A stretch of 40,137 bases of DNA from Gammaproteobacteria bacterium (GCA_030831125.1 JAURLQ010000122.1:1-40137); one strand, 5' to 3'. Shown: positions 26,189 to 35,597, counted from the stretch's first letter. The notes: generated by a model not told the origin, from the sequence alone. A program made the numbers and translations.

Positions 26189-26899
26189 ATGGTGAATGTC
26201 CTTTCCCGGTCTCTGTGTTTGACTGTTTCTGTTCTGCTGGTTGCTTGCGGTCAGGATGCGGTTACTTCAAGCGAACAGACAGCTGAAGTGTCTGCTGAAT
26301 CTGTTTCTGCCCCGCTTATGCCATTGCAACATGAGCTTGTGGCTTTGCCCGGACTGGAAGACCAGGTGCCACAACTTAATGAAAAACGCACCATCAGCAT
26401 GCAGACCGATGCCGGTGACCTCATTATTGAGGTTTACCCACAGGCGGCGCCAAATGCAGCAGCGAGGTTTGTCGAGCTGGTCAATAATGGTTTTTACAAC
26501 GAAACGCCTGTATCAAGAGTCGTACCGGGTTTTGTTGCCCAATTCGGCATCAACTGGCGGGAAGGTTACAAGGACTGGGCAGACAACAATTTTGATGACG
26601 ACCCCACGCTTTTTTCTCTCGATCGGGGAACGCTTGCTTTTGCAAAGGCAGGTCCAGATACCAATTCAACCCAGGTTTTCATCAATTATATCGAGAACAA
26701 CAGGCTTGCTGCGCCACAATACAATTTCACGGTATTCGGCAAAGTGGTCAGTGGTATGGAAGTTGTGGACAGTTTCCTGCAGGTGGGTGATCCGGGTGGC
26801 GGACTGGACCAGGGCAGGCTCTGGGAAGATGGGGGCAATTATCTCGATTCGTTGCCACTGAAACCCACGATGATCAAGTCTGCGTCCGTGCTGGAATGA
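26189..26899 (+). CDS. Cyclophilin-type peptidyl-prolyl isomerase, lipoprotein
   Basis: A 236-residue prolyl isomerase anchored by lipid. The signal peptide ends in a lipobox (LLVAC, Cys near residue 20), followed by a Ser/Glu-rich spacer. The cyclophilin domain begins near residue 68 (ISMQTDAGDLIIEVYPQAAP) and includes PVSRVVPGFVAQFG, GTLAFAKAG and STQVFINYIENN. The usual FHR motif is VSRV here, so the catalytic Arg position is kept with a different surround. ATG is preceded by GGAG. It is likely to help folding in the periplasm or outer membrane. Confidence 0.88.
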   Translation: MVNVLSRSLCLTVSVLLVACGQDAVTSSEQTAEVSAESVSAPLMPLQHELVALPGLEDQVPQLNEKRTISMQTDAGDLIIEVYPQAAPNAAARFVELVNNGFYNETPVSRVVPGFVAQFGINWREGYKDWADNNFDDDPTLFSLDRGTLAFAKAGPDTNSTQVFINYIENNRLAAPQYNFTVFGKVVSGMEVVDSFLQVGDPGGGLDQGRLWEDGGNYLDSLPLKPTMIKSASVLE

Positions 26900-26918
26900 C
26901 TATTACTGCAATCCCGTC

Positions 26919-28139
26919 ATGAAAATCCCCGGGGTTTTCAGAAATTGTGGGCCCGGACTTGTGGTGGCAGCAACGGGTCTGGGTGCTGGTGATATCGTGG
27001 CAGCTGCTGTGGCGGGCGCACAATACGGTACAACCCTGCTTTGGGCAGTTGCCATTGGTGGGCTGCTGAAATTCTGTCTCAATGAAGGGATAGGACGCTG
27101 GCAACTGGCTACGGGTACGACGCTACTGGAAGGCTGGATAGTCCATTTGCCCAAACTGGTTACTGCCTATTTTTTCATATTCCTCATTTTCTGGAGCTTC
27201 ATGGTAGCAGCCGCAATGATGGCTGCTACAGGACTTGCTGCCTATGCGCTTTTCCCTGCATTGAGTGTTACTGCCTGGGGCATGATTCATGCTGTAGTGG
27301 CTTTTTTTATCGTGCTGGCAGGGGCCTGGCGGCTGCTGGAAAATCTCATGAAGGCTTTCATCGGCATCATGTTTGTCACGATCATGCTGTGTGCTGTTCT
27401 CGTACTGCCGCAGACACCGGGATTCCTGGATGGTCTGTTCACGCCAACCATGCCTGATGGCAGTCTGGCTTCCGTGCTGAGTGTGATGGGGGGAGTTGGT
27501 GGGAGTGTTACGCTGATGAGCTATGGTTACTGGATGCAGGAAGCCGGATGGCAGGGCAGGGAAAAGATGACCACGATGCGCTGGGATCTCGGTATAGCCT
27601 ATGCCCTGACTGCCTTGTTTGCAATTGCCGTAATGTTGCTGGCTGCGGGTATTCGACCGGAAGTGGTTTCAGGTAACAACATGGCCGTGGTGCTTGCAGA
27701 AAGACTTGTGCCCTATGCCGGACAGAGTGGAAAGTGGATTTTCCTTTTCGGTTTCTGGGGGGCAGTGTTCAGTTCCATGATTGGTGTCTGGAATGGTGTT
27801 CCCTATCTTTTTGCCAATTTTCTCAGTTATTACCGCAAGGAAGGTTCAGTGCTGGCAAAACCGCAAAGTATTACGCACAGCATTCCCTATCGCGGTTTCC
27901 TGGTGTATCTCTGCTTTGTGCCCATGCTGCTGCTGTGGTTTGGCAGACCGGTATGGATCGTGGTGCTGTATGCCGTTACCGGGGCGCTGTTCATGCCGCT
28001 ACTGGCCGGTGCTCTGCTGTATCTGAATGCTCCCGGGCGCTGGCTGGGTGGGCTGGGTAACGGTCACCTGATGAAGTTGGCGCTCGCCGGCTGTTTACTG
28101 CTGTTTGCCTGGTTGTTGGGGATACAGTTGCCAACATGA
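26919..28139 (+). CDS. Nramp-related membrane transporter with altered motifs
   Basis: A 406-residue protein with about 11 helices, related to the Nramp (Mn2+/Fe2+:H+) family of the LeuT fold. The start GPGLVVAATGLGAGDIVAAA aligns with TM1 of Nramp, but the metal-binding DPGN motif is replaced by GAGD. The TM6 region (GGVGGSVTLMSYGYWMQEAG) lacks the canonical MPH. This puts it among Nramp-like proteins of uncertain substrate rather than classic MntH. There is no clear ribosome site 5' of the ATG. It follows the cyclophilin gene by 19 bases and may be cotranscribed. Confidence 0.8.
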   Translation: MKIPGVFRNCGPGLVVAATGLGAGDIVAAAVAGAQYGTTLLWAVAIGGLLKFCLNEGIGRWQLATGTTLLEGWIVHLPKLVTAYFFIFLIFWSFMVAAAMMAATGLAAYALFPALSVTAWGMIHAVVAFFIVLAGAWRLLENLMKAFIGIMFVTIMLCAVLVLPQTPGFLDGLFTPTMPDGSLASVLSVMGGVGGSVTLMSYGYWMQEAGWQGREKMTTMRWDLGIAYALTALFAIAVMLLAAGIRPEVVSGNNMAVVLAERLVPYAGQSGKWIFLFGFWGAVFSSMIGVWNGVPYLFANFLSYYRKEGSVLAKPQSITHSIPYRGFLVYLCFVPMLLLWFGRPVWIVVLYAVTGALFMPLLAGALLYLNAPGRWLGGLGNGHLMKLALAGCLLLFAWLLGIQLPT

Positions 28140-28291
28140 TGCTCTTTGATCAGATTCAGGTGGTTCTATCCACGATATTGGTGAAATTCTGACCAAGCCA
28201 CAGTCCGGTTTTATCAAAAGTTACTTTGCCATCATTGATCTTGCTAGAATGCCCGCCTTGATCAATCAGGAGCCCGGAAGGGTGTCAGTAA

Positions 28292-29488
28292 ATGCAACAG
28301 TTTGAGGATATCAGGCCTTATCGGGACGACGAGGTCCGTCAGGTTGTTGCAGAACTGGTGCAAGACCTTGAGCTTTCCCGGGCCCTGGGCAAGTTCCGTC
28401 ATCCGACCCTGTATCGCTGGTTACCCGGACCGGTTACCAGTCTTGTACAGCGGGCACTCAAGCAGGAATTGCGGGATGTCAGTAAAATCCATGATGTCCA
28501 GATAGTCATCGAGAAATATCTCGACAAACTTATTGAAACCACCACAGATGGCCTGACCCAGAGCGGACTCGAAAACCTGGATACGGAAGTTTCCTATCTT
28601 TTCATCAGCAACCACAGGGACATCACCATGGACCCCGCGCTGGTGAACTACATGCTTTATCACCACGGCTTCGATACCTTGCAGATAGCAATCGGCGACA
28701 ACCTGCTCAAGCGTCCTTTTCTTTCCAGACTGATGAAGCTCAACAAGAGTTTCATTGTGAAACGCTCCGTACAGGGCCGGGACAAGCTGGCTGCAAGCAA
28801 GCAATTGTCAGCCTATATCAGGCACTGCATCAAGACCGGCGAGAATGTCTGGATAGCTCAGCGGGAAGGCCGTGCCAAGGACGGGATTGATAAAACCGAG
28901 AGCGCCATCATCAAGATGCTGCATATGGCCGGACGTGAAGGGGAAGTACGTCAGGAACTGCATGAAAGCGTCAATCAACTGAATATAGTTCCGGTAGCGA
29001 TTTCGTATGAATTCGATCCCTGTGACCAGTACAAGGCCATTGAGCTTGAATCCATAGAAAGAGCAGGGCGCTTTGACAAGGATGAAAATACAGATGTAAA
29101 CAGCATACTGGCTGGCATGATCGGGCAAAAGGGAACTGTTCATGTCAGCTTTGGTGAACTTGTAAAGGTGCATGACAGCATAACTGCCGAGGGCGCAGCC
29201 GAATTGATTGATGACCAGATCATATGCCTGTACAAGCTGCATCTGGTCAACTATCTGGCACTGGAAAGCATTCAGCAGGATTATATGGATTTCAGCAGAC
29301 TGCCTGAAATGTTCGGTGTCAGCGCCGCCATTGTTGAGCAGAAAAGAAAGGAACTGCAAGAAAGACTGGCGGTGATGGACAGCAAACTGCATCCCTATGT
29401 GCTGCAGATGTATGCCAATCCGGTGCTGAGAAAATCTGAATCACAACAATTGCGGCATACACACGCCAGACAGCTGCCATCTTCCTGA
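28292..29488 (+). CDS. Glycerolipid acyltransferase (PlsC/PlsB-like family)
   Basis: A 398-residue acyltransferase expected to work on glycerophospholipids at the inner membrane. The catalytic HX4D motif is in LFISNHRDITMDPALV. The later substrate-binding block is in WIAQREGRAKDGIDKTESAI, where REGR replaces the usual FPEGTR. The protein has a helical N-terminal extension and a long C-terminal helical part, larger than E. coli PlsC (245) and smaller than PlsB (807). GGAAGGGTG precedes the ATG. The exact acceptor (lysophosphatidate or another lipid) cannot be told from sequence. Confidence 0.82.
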   Translation: MQQFEDIRPYRDDEVRQVVAELVQDLELSRALGKFRHPTLYRWLPGPVTSLVQRALKQELRDVSKIHDVQIVIEKYLDKLIETTTDGLTQSGLENLDTEVSYLFISNHRDITMDPALVNYMLYHHGFDTLQIAIGDNLLKRPFLSRLMKLNKSFIVKRSVQGRDKLAASKQLSAYIRHCIKTGENVWIAQREGRAKDGIDKTESAIIKMLHMAGREGEVRQELHESVNQLNIVPVAISYEFDPCDQYKAIELESIERAGRFDKDENTDVNSILAGMIGQKGTVHVSFGELVKVHDSITAEGAAELIDDQIICLYKLHLVNYLALESIQQDYMDFSRLPEMFGVSAAIVEQKRKELQERLAVMDSKLHPYVLQMYANPVLRKSESQQLRHTHARQLPSS

Positions 29489-29564
29489 TTCCGGTCAGGA
29501 TAATGGCGGCAATCCCTACCCTCAACTATAGTCAGCAGGCTGCCTCTTTTTCTTCCCCATACTG

Positions 29565-31706
29565 ATGCCAAGCGACGACCTCAAGAAAACCATCCAGCAT
29601 AACTTTTCCATGATTCTGCAGCGCAGGGAATTGCAGACGCGTCCGGGTCAGAAAAAAATGATTGCCGAGATAGCCAGAACCCTTTGTGCTGTTGAGCAGG
29701 ATGAAGAGGGAAGGCGTATTTCTGCAGAACCCGGTGTTTGTGTGGTGGAGGCCGGTACCGGTACAGGCAAGACACTTGCCTATCTGCTTGGCGCAATCCC
29801 TGTAGCCCAGGCCCTGGACAAGAAGCTGGTGATAGCCACGGCTACAGTTGCTTTGCAGGAACAGGTCCTGCACAAGGACATCCCGGATCTTCTGGGTAAT
29901 TCTGACTTGCATTTCACCTATGCCCTGGCCAAAGGACGTGGTCGCTATCTCTGTCTTTCCAAACTGGACAACGCGCTGAGGAACAATAGCAGTGCAGACG
30001 CCTTGCGTGACCTGTTCCAGATGGAGATTGCAGAAACAGGGAAAAATGACCATGTCCTTTATGAGCAAATGCTGGAAAGTGTTGCAAGTGGGCAATGGCA
30101 GGGTGATCGTGATGACTGGCCCCAGGTACTTGAGGATGACACCTGGCGGGCAGTGGCAGTTGAGCACGGTCAGTGTAGCGGTCCTCGTTGTTCCTATTTC
30201 AGCAGCTGCTGCTATTTCCGGAATCGCAACAATCTGGAAAAAGTGGACTGTGTGGTGGCCAATCACGACCTGGTGCTTTCCGACCTTGCGTTAGGCGGTG
30301 GTGTCATCCTGCCCGCACCGGGAGATTCCATCTATGTTTTTGACGAAGCACACCAGTTGCCGGTCAAGGGCATCAGTCATTTTTCACATGTGCTGCGACT
30401 TGGTACAACTGACCGCTGGCTTGAACAGTTTCCGGTTGCGGCAAATCGGCTGGATCAGGCACTGCAGGACAAGGGAAATCTCCCAGACCTTTTGAGCGGA
30501 GCAGCTGATCTTTCCAGGACTGCCCGTGAAAAGCTGCAGGAAGTCATGCTGTTGTTACAGGAATATGCCAGCAGGGCTGAATCAGTTTCTGCGCGCGGAG
30601 AAACCAGCCAGTTTGTATTTCCCATTGGGGTAGTCGAGCCTGCTGTGGCAATGAGTATTGATGCGCTGGGTGCCGAATTTGCCGGTATGGCAGGAAAACT
30701 GGAAAGAATAAATGAAGTGTTGAAAGCCTGTATGGAAGAAGAACAGGGCGAGATGGATCGCATGCAGGCCGAGTCCTGGTTTCTGCTCTTCGGTGCAGCC
30801 CTCAGCAGAATGGAGTCGGCTGCAATCTGCTGTCTGCACTTTTCCAGATCTGATGAAATCGGCGCCATCCCCAGTGCCAGATGGCTGACATTCAACGAAA
30901 GCAGCAGCAATCCCGATACCACGCTGTCAACAAGTCCGGTTATGGCAGCGGAAAACCTGCAGGAAAAACTATGGGATACCTGCTATGGCGCGGTACTTAC
31001 CTCGGCAACCCTGACGGCAATGGGAAGTTTCGAATTTCTCTCCAGACGCTGTGGCTTGCCGCAAAGCAGTGCCTGCCATCGTATTGCCAGTCCATTCAAT
31101 TATACCGAGGCGGCAGTTCTGAGATTGCCGCGCAGTGGTTTTGATCCCGCCAAAGTCGAGGCACATACAGCAGCAATCACTACAATTTTGCCAAAAATAC
31201 TGTTTGAGCCTGGTGGCAGCCTGGTGCTCTTCAGTTCGCGGCGGCAGTTACTGGATGTACTGTCTGCACTTGATCCGGTTTTCCGAAATCGTGTTCTTGC
31301 CCAGGATGATTACTCGAAACAGGAGCTCCTGCGCTTGCACAAAAGCGCTGTAGATGAAGGCAAAAGCAGTATTATTTTCGGACTGGCAGGACTGGCCGAG
31401 GGTATCGACCTTCCCGGTGCCTATTGCAGGCATGTGGTAATCGCGAAAATTCCCTTTCCGGTGCCCAATGATCCGGTGGATGCCACCCTCGGCGAATGGG
31501 TAAAAGCACAGGGTCGGAATCCGTTCCAGGAAATCAGCGTGCCTGAAGCAGCCTTGCGTCTGATCCAGGCAAGTGGCCGTCTGCTGCGCAAGGAGAGTGA
31601 CAGGGGAGTAATCACGATACTGGATGAACGACTGCTGACACGATTCTACGGCCGCGGCATACTTGACTCCCTGCCACCCTATCAGCGTGAAGTTTTCGAC
31701 GGCTGA
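29565..31706 (+). CDS. dinG: ATP-dependent DNA helicase DinG
   Basis: A 713-residue XPD-like superfamily 2 helicase with a 5'-3' polarity and an Fe-S cluster, involved in clearing R-loops and replication conflicts. Walker A (EAGTGTGKT) is at 62-70. The Fe-S cysteines are in GRYLCLSKL and QCSGPRCSYFSSCCYF. The DEAH box (VFDEAHQLP) is near 257-265. Motifs V-VI are AGLAEGIDLPG and RLIQASGRLLRKESDRG. The length equals E. coli DinG (716). The ribosome site at the ATG is weak. A convergent SMP-30-type gene ends 14 bases after the stop. Confidence 0.95.
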   Translation: MPSDDLKKTIQHNFSMILQRRELQTRPGQKKMIAEIARTLCAVEQDEEGRRISAEPGVCVVEAGTGTGKTLAYLLGAIPVAQALDKKLVIATATVALQEQVLHKDIPDLLGNSDLHFTYALAKGRGRYLCLSKLDNALRNNSSADALRDLFQMEIAETGKNDHVLYEQMLESVASGQWQGDRDDWPQVLEDDTWRAVAVEHGQCSGPRCSYFSSCCYFRNRNNLEKVDCVVANHDLVLSDLALGGGVILPAPGDSIYVFDEAHQLPVKGISHFSHVLRLGTTDRWLEQFPVAANRLDQALQDKGNLPDLLSGAADLSRTAREKLQEVMLLLQEYASRAESVSARGETSQFVFPIGVVEPAVAMSIDALGAEFAGMAGKLERINEVLKACMEEEQGEMDRMQAESWFLLFGAALSRMESAAICCLHFSRSDEIGAIPSARWLTFNESSSNPDTTLSTSPVMAAENLQEKLWDTCYGAVLTSATLTAMGSFEFLSRRCGLPQSSACHRIASPFNYTEAAVLRLPRSGFDPAKVEAHTAAITTILPKILFEPGGSLVLFSSRRQLLDVLSALDPVFRNRVLAQDDYSKQELLRLHKSAVDEGKSSIIFGLAGLAEGIDLPGAYCRHVVIAKIPFPVPNDPVDATLGEWVKAQGRNPFQEISVPEAALRLIQASGRLLRKESDRGVITILDERLLTRFYGRGILDSLPPYQREVFDG

Positions 31707-31720
31707 AACGCCGGAGAATA

Positions 31721-32719
31721 TTATTTGGGGCGAGCGGTAAAGCCGCTGGTCAGCATTGGCAGTGTATAGATGGTCATGGCAATGTTGCGGATACCTTCCG
31801 GTGTTGTCCAGGCTTTGCCATCAGGGCCTACAGCTCCCATCATGGGAACGTAGAGCGTCTTTTTTTCCGGGCCTGAAAATGCCAGTGTGATCGGATTTCG
31901 TGGTGTGGGTATCAACCCGAGATACTCCCCGGATTCTGCAATCACATGAACCCCGAGACTGGCCGTAACATAGAGTCTTCCTTCATTGTCTATGGCCATG
32001 CCATCCCCGCCCCGGTCTCCATCGAGCCCGGCAAAATTACGGCGGTTTGACGTGCTGCCATCAGGGGCTACATCGAAGGCAAGCACCTCGGTATTGTTGG
32101 TCACATACAAAGTGCGGCCATTCCGGTCAAGCATGATGCCATTGGAAATCAGGTCTTGTTCTTCAACCACTGTGACCACACCTTGTGCATCGACATGGTA
32201 GGCGCCCCGGCTGGTGAAATATGCCCCTCCATTGCCGTCGGCAATCAGGTCATTGAGCCTGCCCAGTGTGCGTCCATCAGGGAAGTTTGTGGCAAGCAAC
32301 CGAAATTCCGGAGCCACCTGTACGACACGGGTCAGTTCATTGCAACCAGCCAATTCATCGTTGAGGGGTTCCGTGCAAGTTCTGAGGACAGCAAAAATTC
32401 TGCCGCTGGTATCGATGGAAACCGAACCGGGGCCGTTCATGTTTTCAAAAAGCGTGAATTGCTGCCCATCTCTCGTGAGCTTGATGATCTTGTCGGTCTG
32501 TTCCTGGGCAAAAATCACACCGCCATCGGCTACGCCTGTAATCCCGTCGGCAGTGACGAAATCGGCCCATACCAGATTCCAGCTTGCCTGTTCTGATACT
32601 ACCCCTGCTATGGGAATGATCTTTGCTTCCCTTTCTCCGGCAAGTAAGCCCTGGGCATTTACACTGCCAATGAACAGGAAGCCGGACATCATCAATGGCC
32701 ATAGATTCTTGTATTGCAT
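31721..32719 (-). CDS. SMP-30/gluconolactonase-like exported beta-propeller
   Basis: A 332-residue exported protein with a signal peptide (residues 1 to about 22, ending SVNA). The rest fits a six-bladed SMP-30/LRE-type propeller. Repeated blade motifs are visible: GGVIFAQEQTDKIIKLTRDG, GPGSVSIDTSGRIFAV, NDLIADGNGGAYFTSRGAYH, SNGIMLDRNGRTLYVTNNTE and GDGMAIDNEGRLYVTASLGV. Metal ligands of the family (Glu, Asn, Asp) seem present in the NDL and SNG segments. Such enzymes hydrolyse lactones; the substrate here is unknown. AAGGGG lies upstream of the ATG. The second MITE copy lies about 65 bases upstream of the start. Confidence 0.85.
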   Translation of the reverse strand: MQYKNLWPLMMSGFLFIGSVNAQGLLAGEREAKIIPIAGVVSEQASWNLVWADFVTADGITGVADGGVIFAQEQTDKIIKLTRDGQQFTLFENMNGPGSVSIDTSGRIFAVLRTCTEPLNDELAGCNELTRVVQVAPEFRLLATNFPDGRTLGRLNDLIADGNGGAYFTSRGAYHVDAQGVVTVVEEQDLISNGIMLDRNGRTLYVTNNTEVLAFDVAPDGSTSNRRNFAGLDGDRGGDGMAIDNEGRLYVTASLGVHVIAESGEYLGLIPTPRNPITLAFSGPEKKTLYVPMMGAVGPDGKAWTTPEGIRNIAMTIYTLPMLTSGFTARPK

Positions 32720-32783
32720 TGCGTGCCCCTTATTGTTGTTGGCTGATTATGCACAGAAGAAACAGCAGGGCTCAATGGGGATT

Positions 32784-32984
32784 CCCCGGGATAGTGGTCT
32801 GGTTTGAATTTGTTTTTGATTCATTGTGTATCAGCGACTTGGCACTATTGGTTCTTCGACACGCCGTGTACCCATCCGTGGGGGCTCGACTGCGGCATCC
32901 ATGCCGCAGACGGTCTCAGACCCAATAGTGCCAAGCCGCTTTCCCAATCCTTGTTGAAATTCAAACCAGACCACTATCCCGGGG
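32784..32984. mobile_element. MITE-like inverted-repeat element, copy 2 (inverted)
   Basis: A 201-bp element with perfect 28-bp outer inverted repeats (32784-32811 and 32957-32984; the left end begins CCCCGGGATAGTGGTCTGG). A 19-bp inner inverted repeat with one mismatch lies at 32833-32851 and 32922-32940. Its core is closely similar to copy 1 at 19566-19741 when reversed, including the hairpin CTGCGGCA/TGCCGCAG and the CCCACGGATGGG palindrome. It lies between the SMP-30 gene start and the end of the cyclophilin gene. No coding capacity. Confidence 0.87.
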
Positions 32985-32996
32985 GATGTAGCCTGG

Positions 32997-33938
32997 TCAG
33001 AGTGCTTCCATCCTGATCCGGGTGACTGAAAGTATACTGATTGTTTCGATGGGGCGATCATTGTCATCCACCCGTGTGCGGGCAATGGTTTGCAGTACAT
33101 TTTCCCCGGCCCGGATTTTGCCGAAGAAATTGTAGCGACCGGTCAGCCAGTCGGCTTCAGTGAGGGTGATGAAAAATTGTGATCCGGTTGTTCCGGGGCC
33201 ATGATTGGCCATGCCGAGGGAGCCTGCTGCAGGTGCGCGGGATCTTACCCTTTGACTATAGCGGTAACCCTCGAGTTCATAGAGATCCTTGATCGAAAGG
33301 CTTTCCAGTCGTTCGCGCACCTGCCCTGCCCTGGCTTCCAGTATAGTGGAGTCAGTGATGTTCATGTCCTTGTACAGAGGCTTTAGCACACGGTTCCTGA
33401 AATCCTCTTCACTGCGAATTCCCAGCAACGGATTTGGAACGCCGTCCCGATCTAGTACAGGCATTCTGTCCAGGCCAAGGCTCAGGGCGTTTATTTCGTC
33501 TGGAACAGTAATGCCTGGGTTGCCGGAAGGAGTGCCATTGGGGCTGCCTCCCTGAATCAGGAATCCATTGGTGATTCGATGAAAGTCCAGCCCGTTATAG
33601 AAAGGGCGCATGACCTGCTGACCAATTGCCGGGTCAACGAATGGCAAGGTCCCGTCAGCAAGGCCAAGGAAGTGGTTGACTGTAGCCGGCGCTTCTGTCG
33701 GAAAAAGCTCAAATACCATGTCGCCACGGTTGGTCTGGAGCAGAACAAGCGGGTTGTCGGGATTTTCCACCATTACATCAGTACTGCGCCCGTTCAGCAC
33801 CAGATTGACTGATGGTATTTGCTCAAGGTTGTCAGGGTCGGCGTCAGGCACCAACTGCGTCTGTTCTCCGGGCTCTGCCCCCATCAGCACAGCACAGCAC
33901 AGCAGGGCAGGGAAAGTAAAAAGCAACTTACTCATCAT
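32997..33938 (-). CDS. Cyclophilin-type peptidyl-prolyl isomerase, exported
   Basis: A 313-residue prolyl isomerase with a signal peptide (MMSKLLFTFPALLCCAVLMG). The cyclophilin fold starts near residue 64 (VLLQTNRGDMVFELFPTEAP). It has the catalytic FHR (LDFHRITNGFLIQGGSP) and, after a long helical insertion of about 80 residues, GSLGMANHGPGTTGSQFFIT and RYNFFGKI. The insertion (roughly 155-230) sets it apart from the short PpiA type. GGAGG precedes the ATG closely. It may be cotranscribed with the Hpt-REC-REC gene 62 bases upstream. Confidence 0.9.
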   Translation of the reverse strand: MMSKLLFTFPALLCCAVLMGAEPGEQTQLVPDADPDNLEQIPSVNLVLNGRSTDVMVENPDNPLVLLQTNRGDMVFELFPTEAPATVNHFLGLADGTLPFVDPAIGQQVMRPFYNGLDFHRITNGFLIQGGSPNGTPSGNPGITVPDEINALSLGLDRMPVLDRDGVPNPLLGIRSEEDFRNRVLKPLYKDMNITDSTILEARAGQVRERLESLSIKDLYELEGYRYSQRVRSRAPAAGSLGMANHGPGTTGSQFFITLTEADWLTGRYNFFGKIRAGENVLQTIARTRVDDNDRPIETISILSVTRIRMEAL

Positions 33939-34000
33939 GAATCCTCCAGCAAGAGTTTACCCCATGCCGGGTCAAGGATGGAGAGTGCCTTGACCGGGAC

Positions 34001-35191
34001 TTATCCGGCACTTCTTTTCCGGGGTTTGAGCAGGCTTTTGACGCGCGCTACCAGCTGTATGGCAGAAAAGGGTTTGAGAATGTAATCATCGGCACCGAGA
34101 TCATAGGCCTTGATGATGTCATTTTCGCTCCCCATTGCAGTAAGCATGATGATGGGCAAATCTGCAAGATTCATGTCATTGCGGACGCGTTTGAGCACTT
34201 CGAAACCATTACTGCCAGGCATTTGTACGTCAAGAATCAGAAGTGAATAATTCTTGCGGGCCAGCGCCTGCAATGTGGAGGTGCCATTATCAAAAAGTTC
34301 CACATTGAAGCCTTCCTTGCCCAGACGTTCACTGATGAACTTGCCCTGCATCTGGTCGTCATCTGCCGCCAGAATGGTAACCCGGGACTTTTCCTCTTCA
34401 TTCAGTGGGGCGGGGCCGGTTTCTGAGCCAATTGGCACCAGTGTGAGGGTTTCAGTGCGTCCCGCAAGAATATTCCCGACATTACTGATCAGTTCAGCAG
34501 GATCAAATGGTTTGACGATTACTTTGTCTGCGCCCAGGCTCATGCATTCCACCCGCACAACGTCCTTGTCGATTGCTGACAGGATTAATACCGGAGTCTT
34601 GATGCTGAATTCGTATTTCATGCTTCTCAGGATTTCACGACCATCCCGGTCCGGAAGCACGAGATCAAGCAGGATGAGTGAAAATTTCTGTCTCAGCACC
34701 AGATCCATTGCCTTGGCAGCTGTGTCAGCAATGACCAGTCTGTATTGGTCACCCGCTTCCCTGAAAGCACTCTTGAGTAATTGCTGATATTCCGGATCAT
34801 CTTCAACCAGCAATATTCCGGGGCGCTTGTCCGGCGTTGAGGGAGTTTGTGGAACAGGTGCAGGAGCCTCATTTTGCGGAGGGGCTGCGGATGTATCGGA
34901 CGTCACCTGCTGGTTTTTCCCATCAAGGACAGTCTTGAGTACCTGGACCAGGTTGATCAGATTCCTGACCAGGCTGGCAGCATCTGCGTGCTCTACGGCT
35001 TTGCCTGCTGCGCTTATTTCGGGATGGCCGAAAGTGCCACCTGAGCCGTGCAGGGTATGGGCAATGGCCCTGATCTTTTGGTCAGCGCTCTTATCCCCGG
35101 CTCTCAGCTCTTTTGCAAGTCTGCGAAAGTCTTCAACATTGACAGACAGCGATTGCAGATACTGTTTGTAGAGTGCTTCCGGCATCTTCAT
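34001..35191 (-). CDS. Hpt-REC-REC phosphorelay protein
   Basis: A 396-residue cytoplasmic signalling protein with no output domain. An N-terminal Hpt domain has its phosphoacceptor His near residue 45 (RAIAHTLHGSGGTFGHPEIS). A Pro/Ala-rich linker (about 95-122) follows. Receiver 1 (about 125-240) has LLVEDDPEY, LLDLVLPDRDG and the Lys in VIVKPFD. Receiver 2 (about 270-390) has LAADDDQMQ, LILDVQMPGSNG and YILKPFS. All key residues of both receivers are present. The protein could pass phosphate between Hpt and receivers; the kinase is not in the window. AGGATA precedes the ATG. Confidence 0.9.
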   Translation of the reverse strand: MKMPEALYKQYLQSLSVNVEDFRRLAKELRAGDKSADQKIRAIAHTLHGSGGTFGHPEISAAGKAVEHADAASLVRNLINLVQVLKTVLDGKNQQVTSDTSAAPPQNEAPAPVPQTPSTPDKRPGILLVEDDPEYQQLLKSAFREAGDQYRLVIADTAAKAMDLVLRQKFSLILLDLVLPDRDGREILRSMKYEFSIKTPVLILSAIDKDVVRVECMSLGADKVIVKPFDPAELISNVGNILAGRTETLTLVPIGSETGPAPLNEEEKSRVTILAADDDQMQGKFISERLGKEGFNVELFDNGTSTLQALARKNYSLLILDVQMPGSNGFEVLKRVRNDMNLADLPIIMLTAMGSENDIIKAYDLGADDYILKPFSAIQLVARVKSLLKPRKRSAG

Positions 35192-35342
35192 CGGTATATC
35201 CTGTTTCTTCCTGTGGCAATAACATGACGATAATCCTGATCCGGGGGCTCACCGTGAGGGCTCAGGTACTGCCCCTGCAGCATCAGTCCGGATTCAATTC
35301 AGAGGATTCCAGGCAGGGCAGGGACTATAGTATGATTTACCC

Positions 35343-35597
35343 ATGCCAATATATCTCTACAAATGCAAAAACTGTGAATCCGAGTTTGAAAAGCTCGTCA
35401 GACTCAATGATACGCCGGACTGTCCTGCTTGCGAGAGTCGGGATCTGGAAAGGCAATTCACGGCCCCTGCCATCAGCACCAAAAAGACCCGGGACCGTTC
35501 ATTCAGCAAGGCCCGTGCAGTGGCTATGAATACCAAAAAGGAAAAAGACCACGCGCAGGCGGAGTATGAACGGAACTACATCAAGGACCACAGCTGA
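35343..35597 (+). CDS. FmdB-family zinc ribbon protein
   Basis: An 84-residue protein with the typical FmdB start MPIYLYKCKNCESEFEKLV and a second cysteine pair in DCPACES, forming a CxxC-CxxC zinc ribbon. The C-terminus is charged and probably disordered. The family is widespread, and its role is poorly defined. It ends immediately before the convergent membrane protein gene. Confidence 0.88.
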   Translation: MPIYLYKCKNCESEFEKLVRLNDTPDCPACESRDLERQFTAPAISTKKTRDRSFSKARAVAMNTKKEKDHAQAEYERNYIKDHS

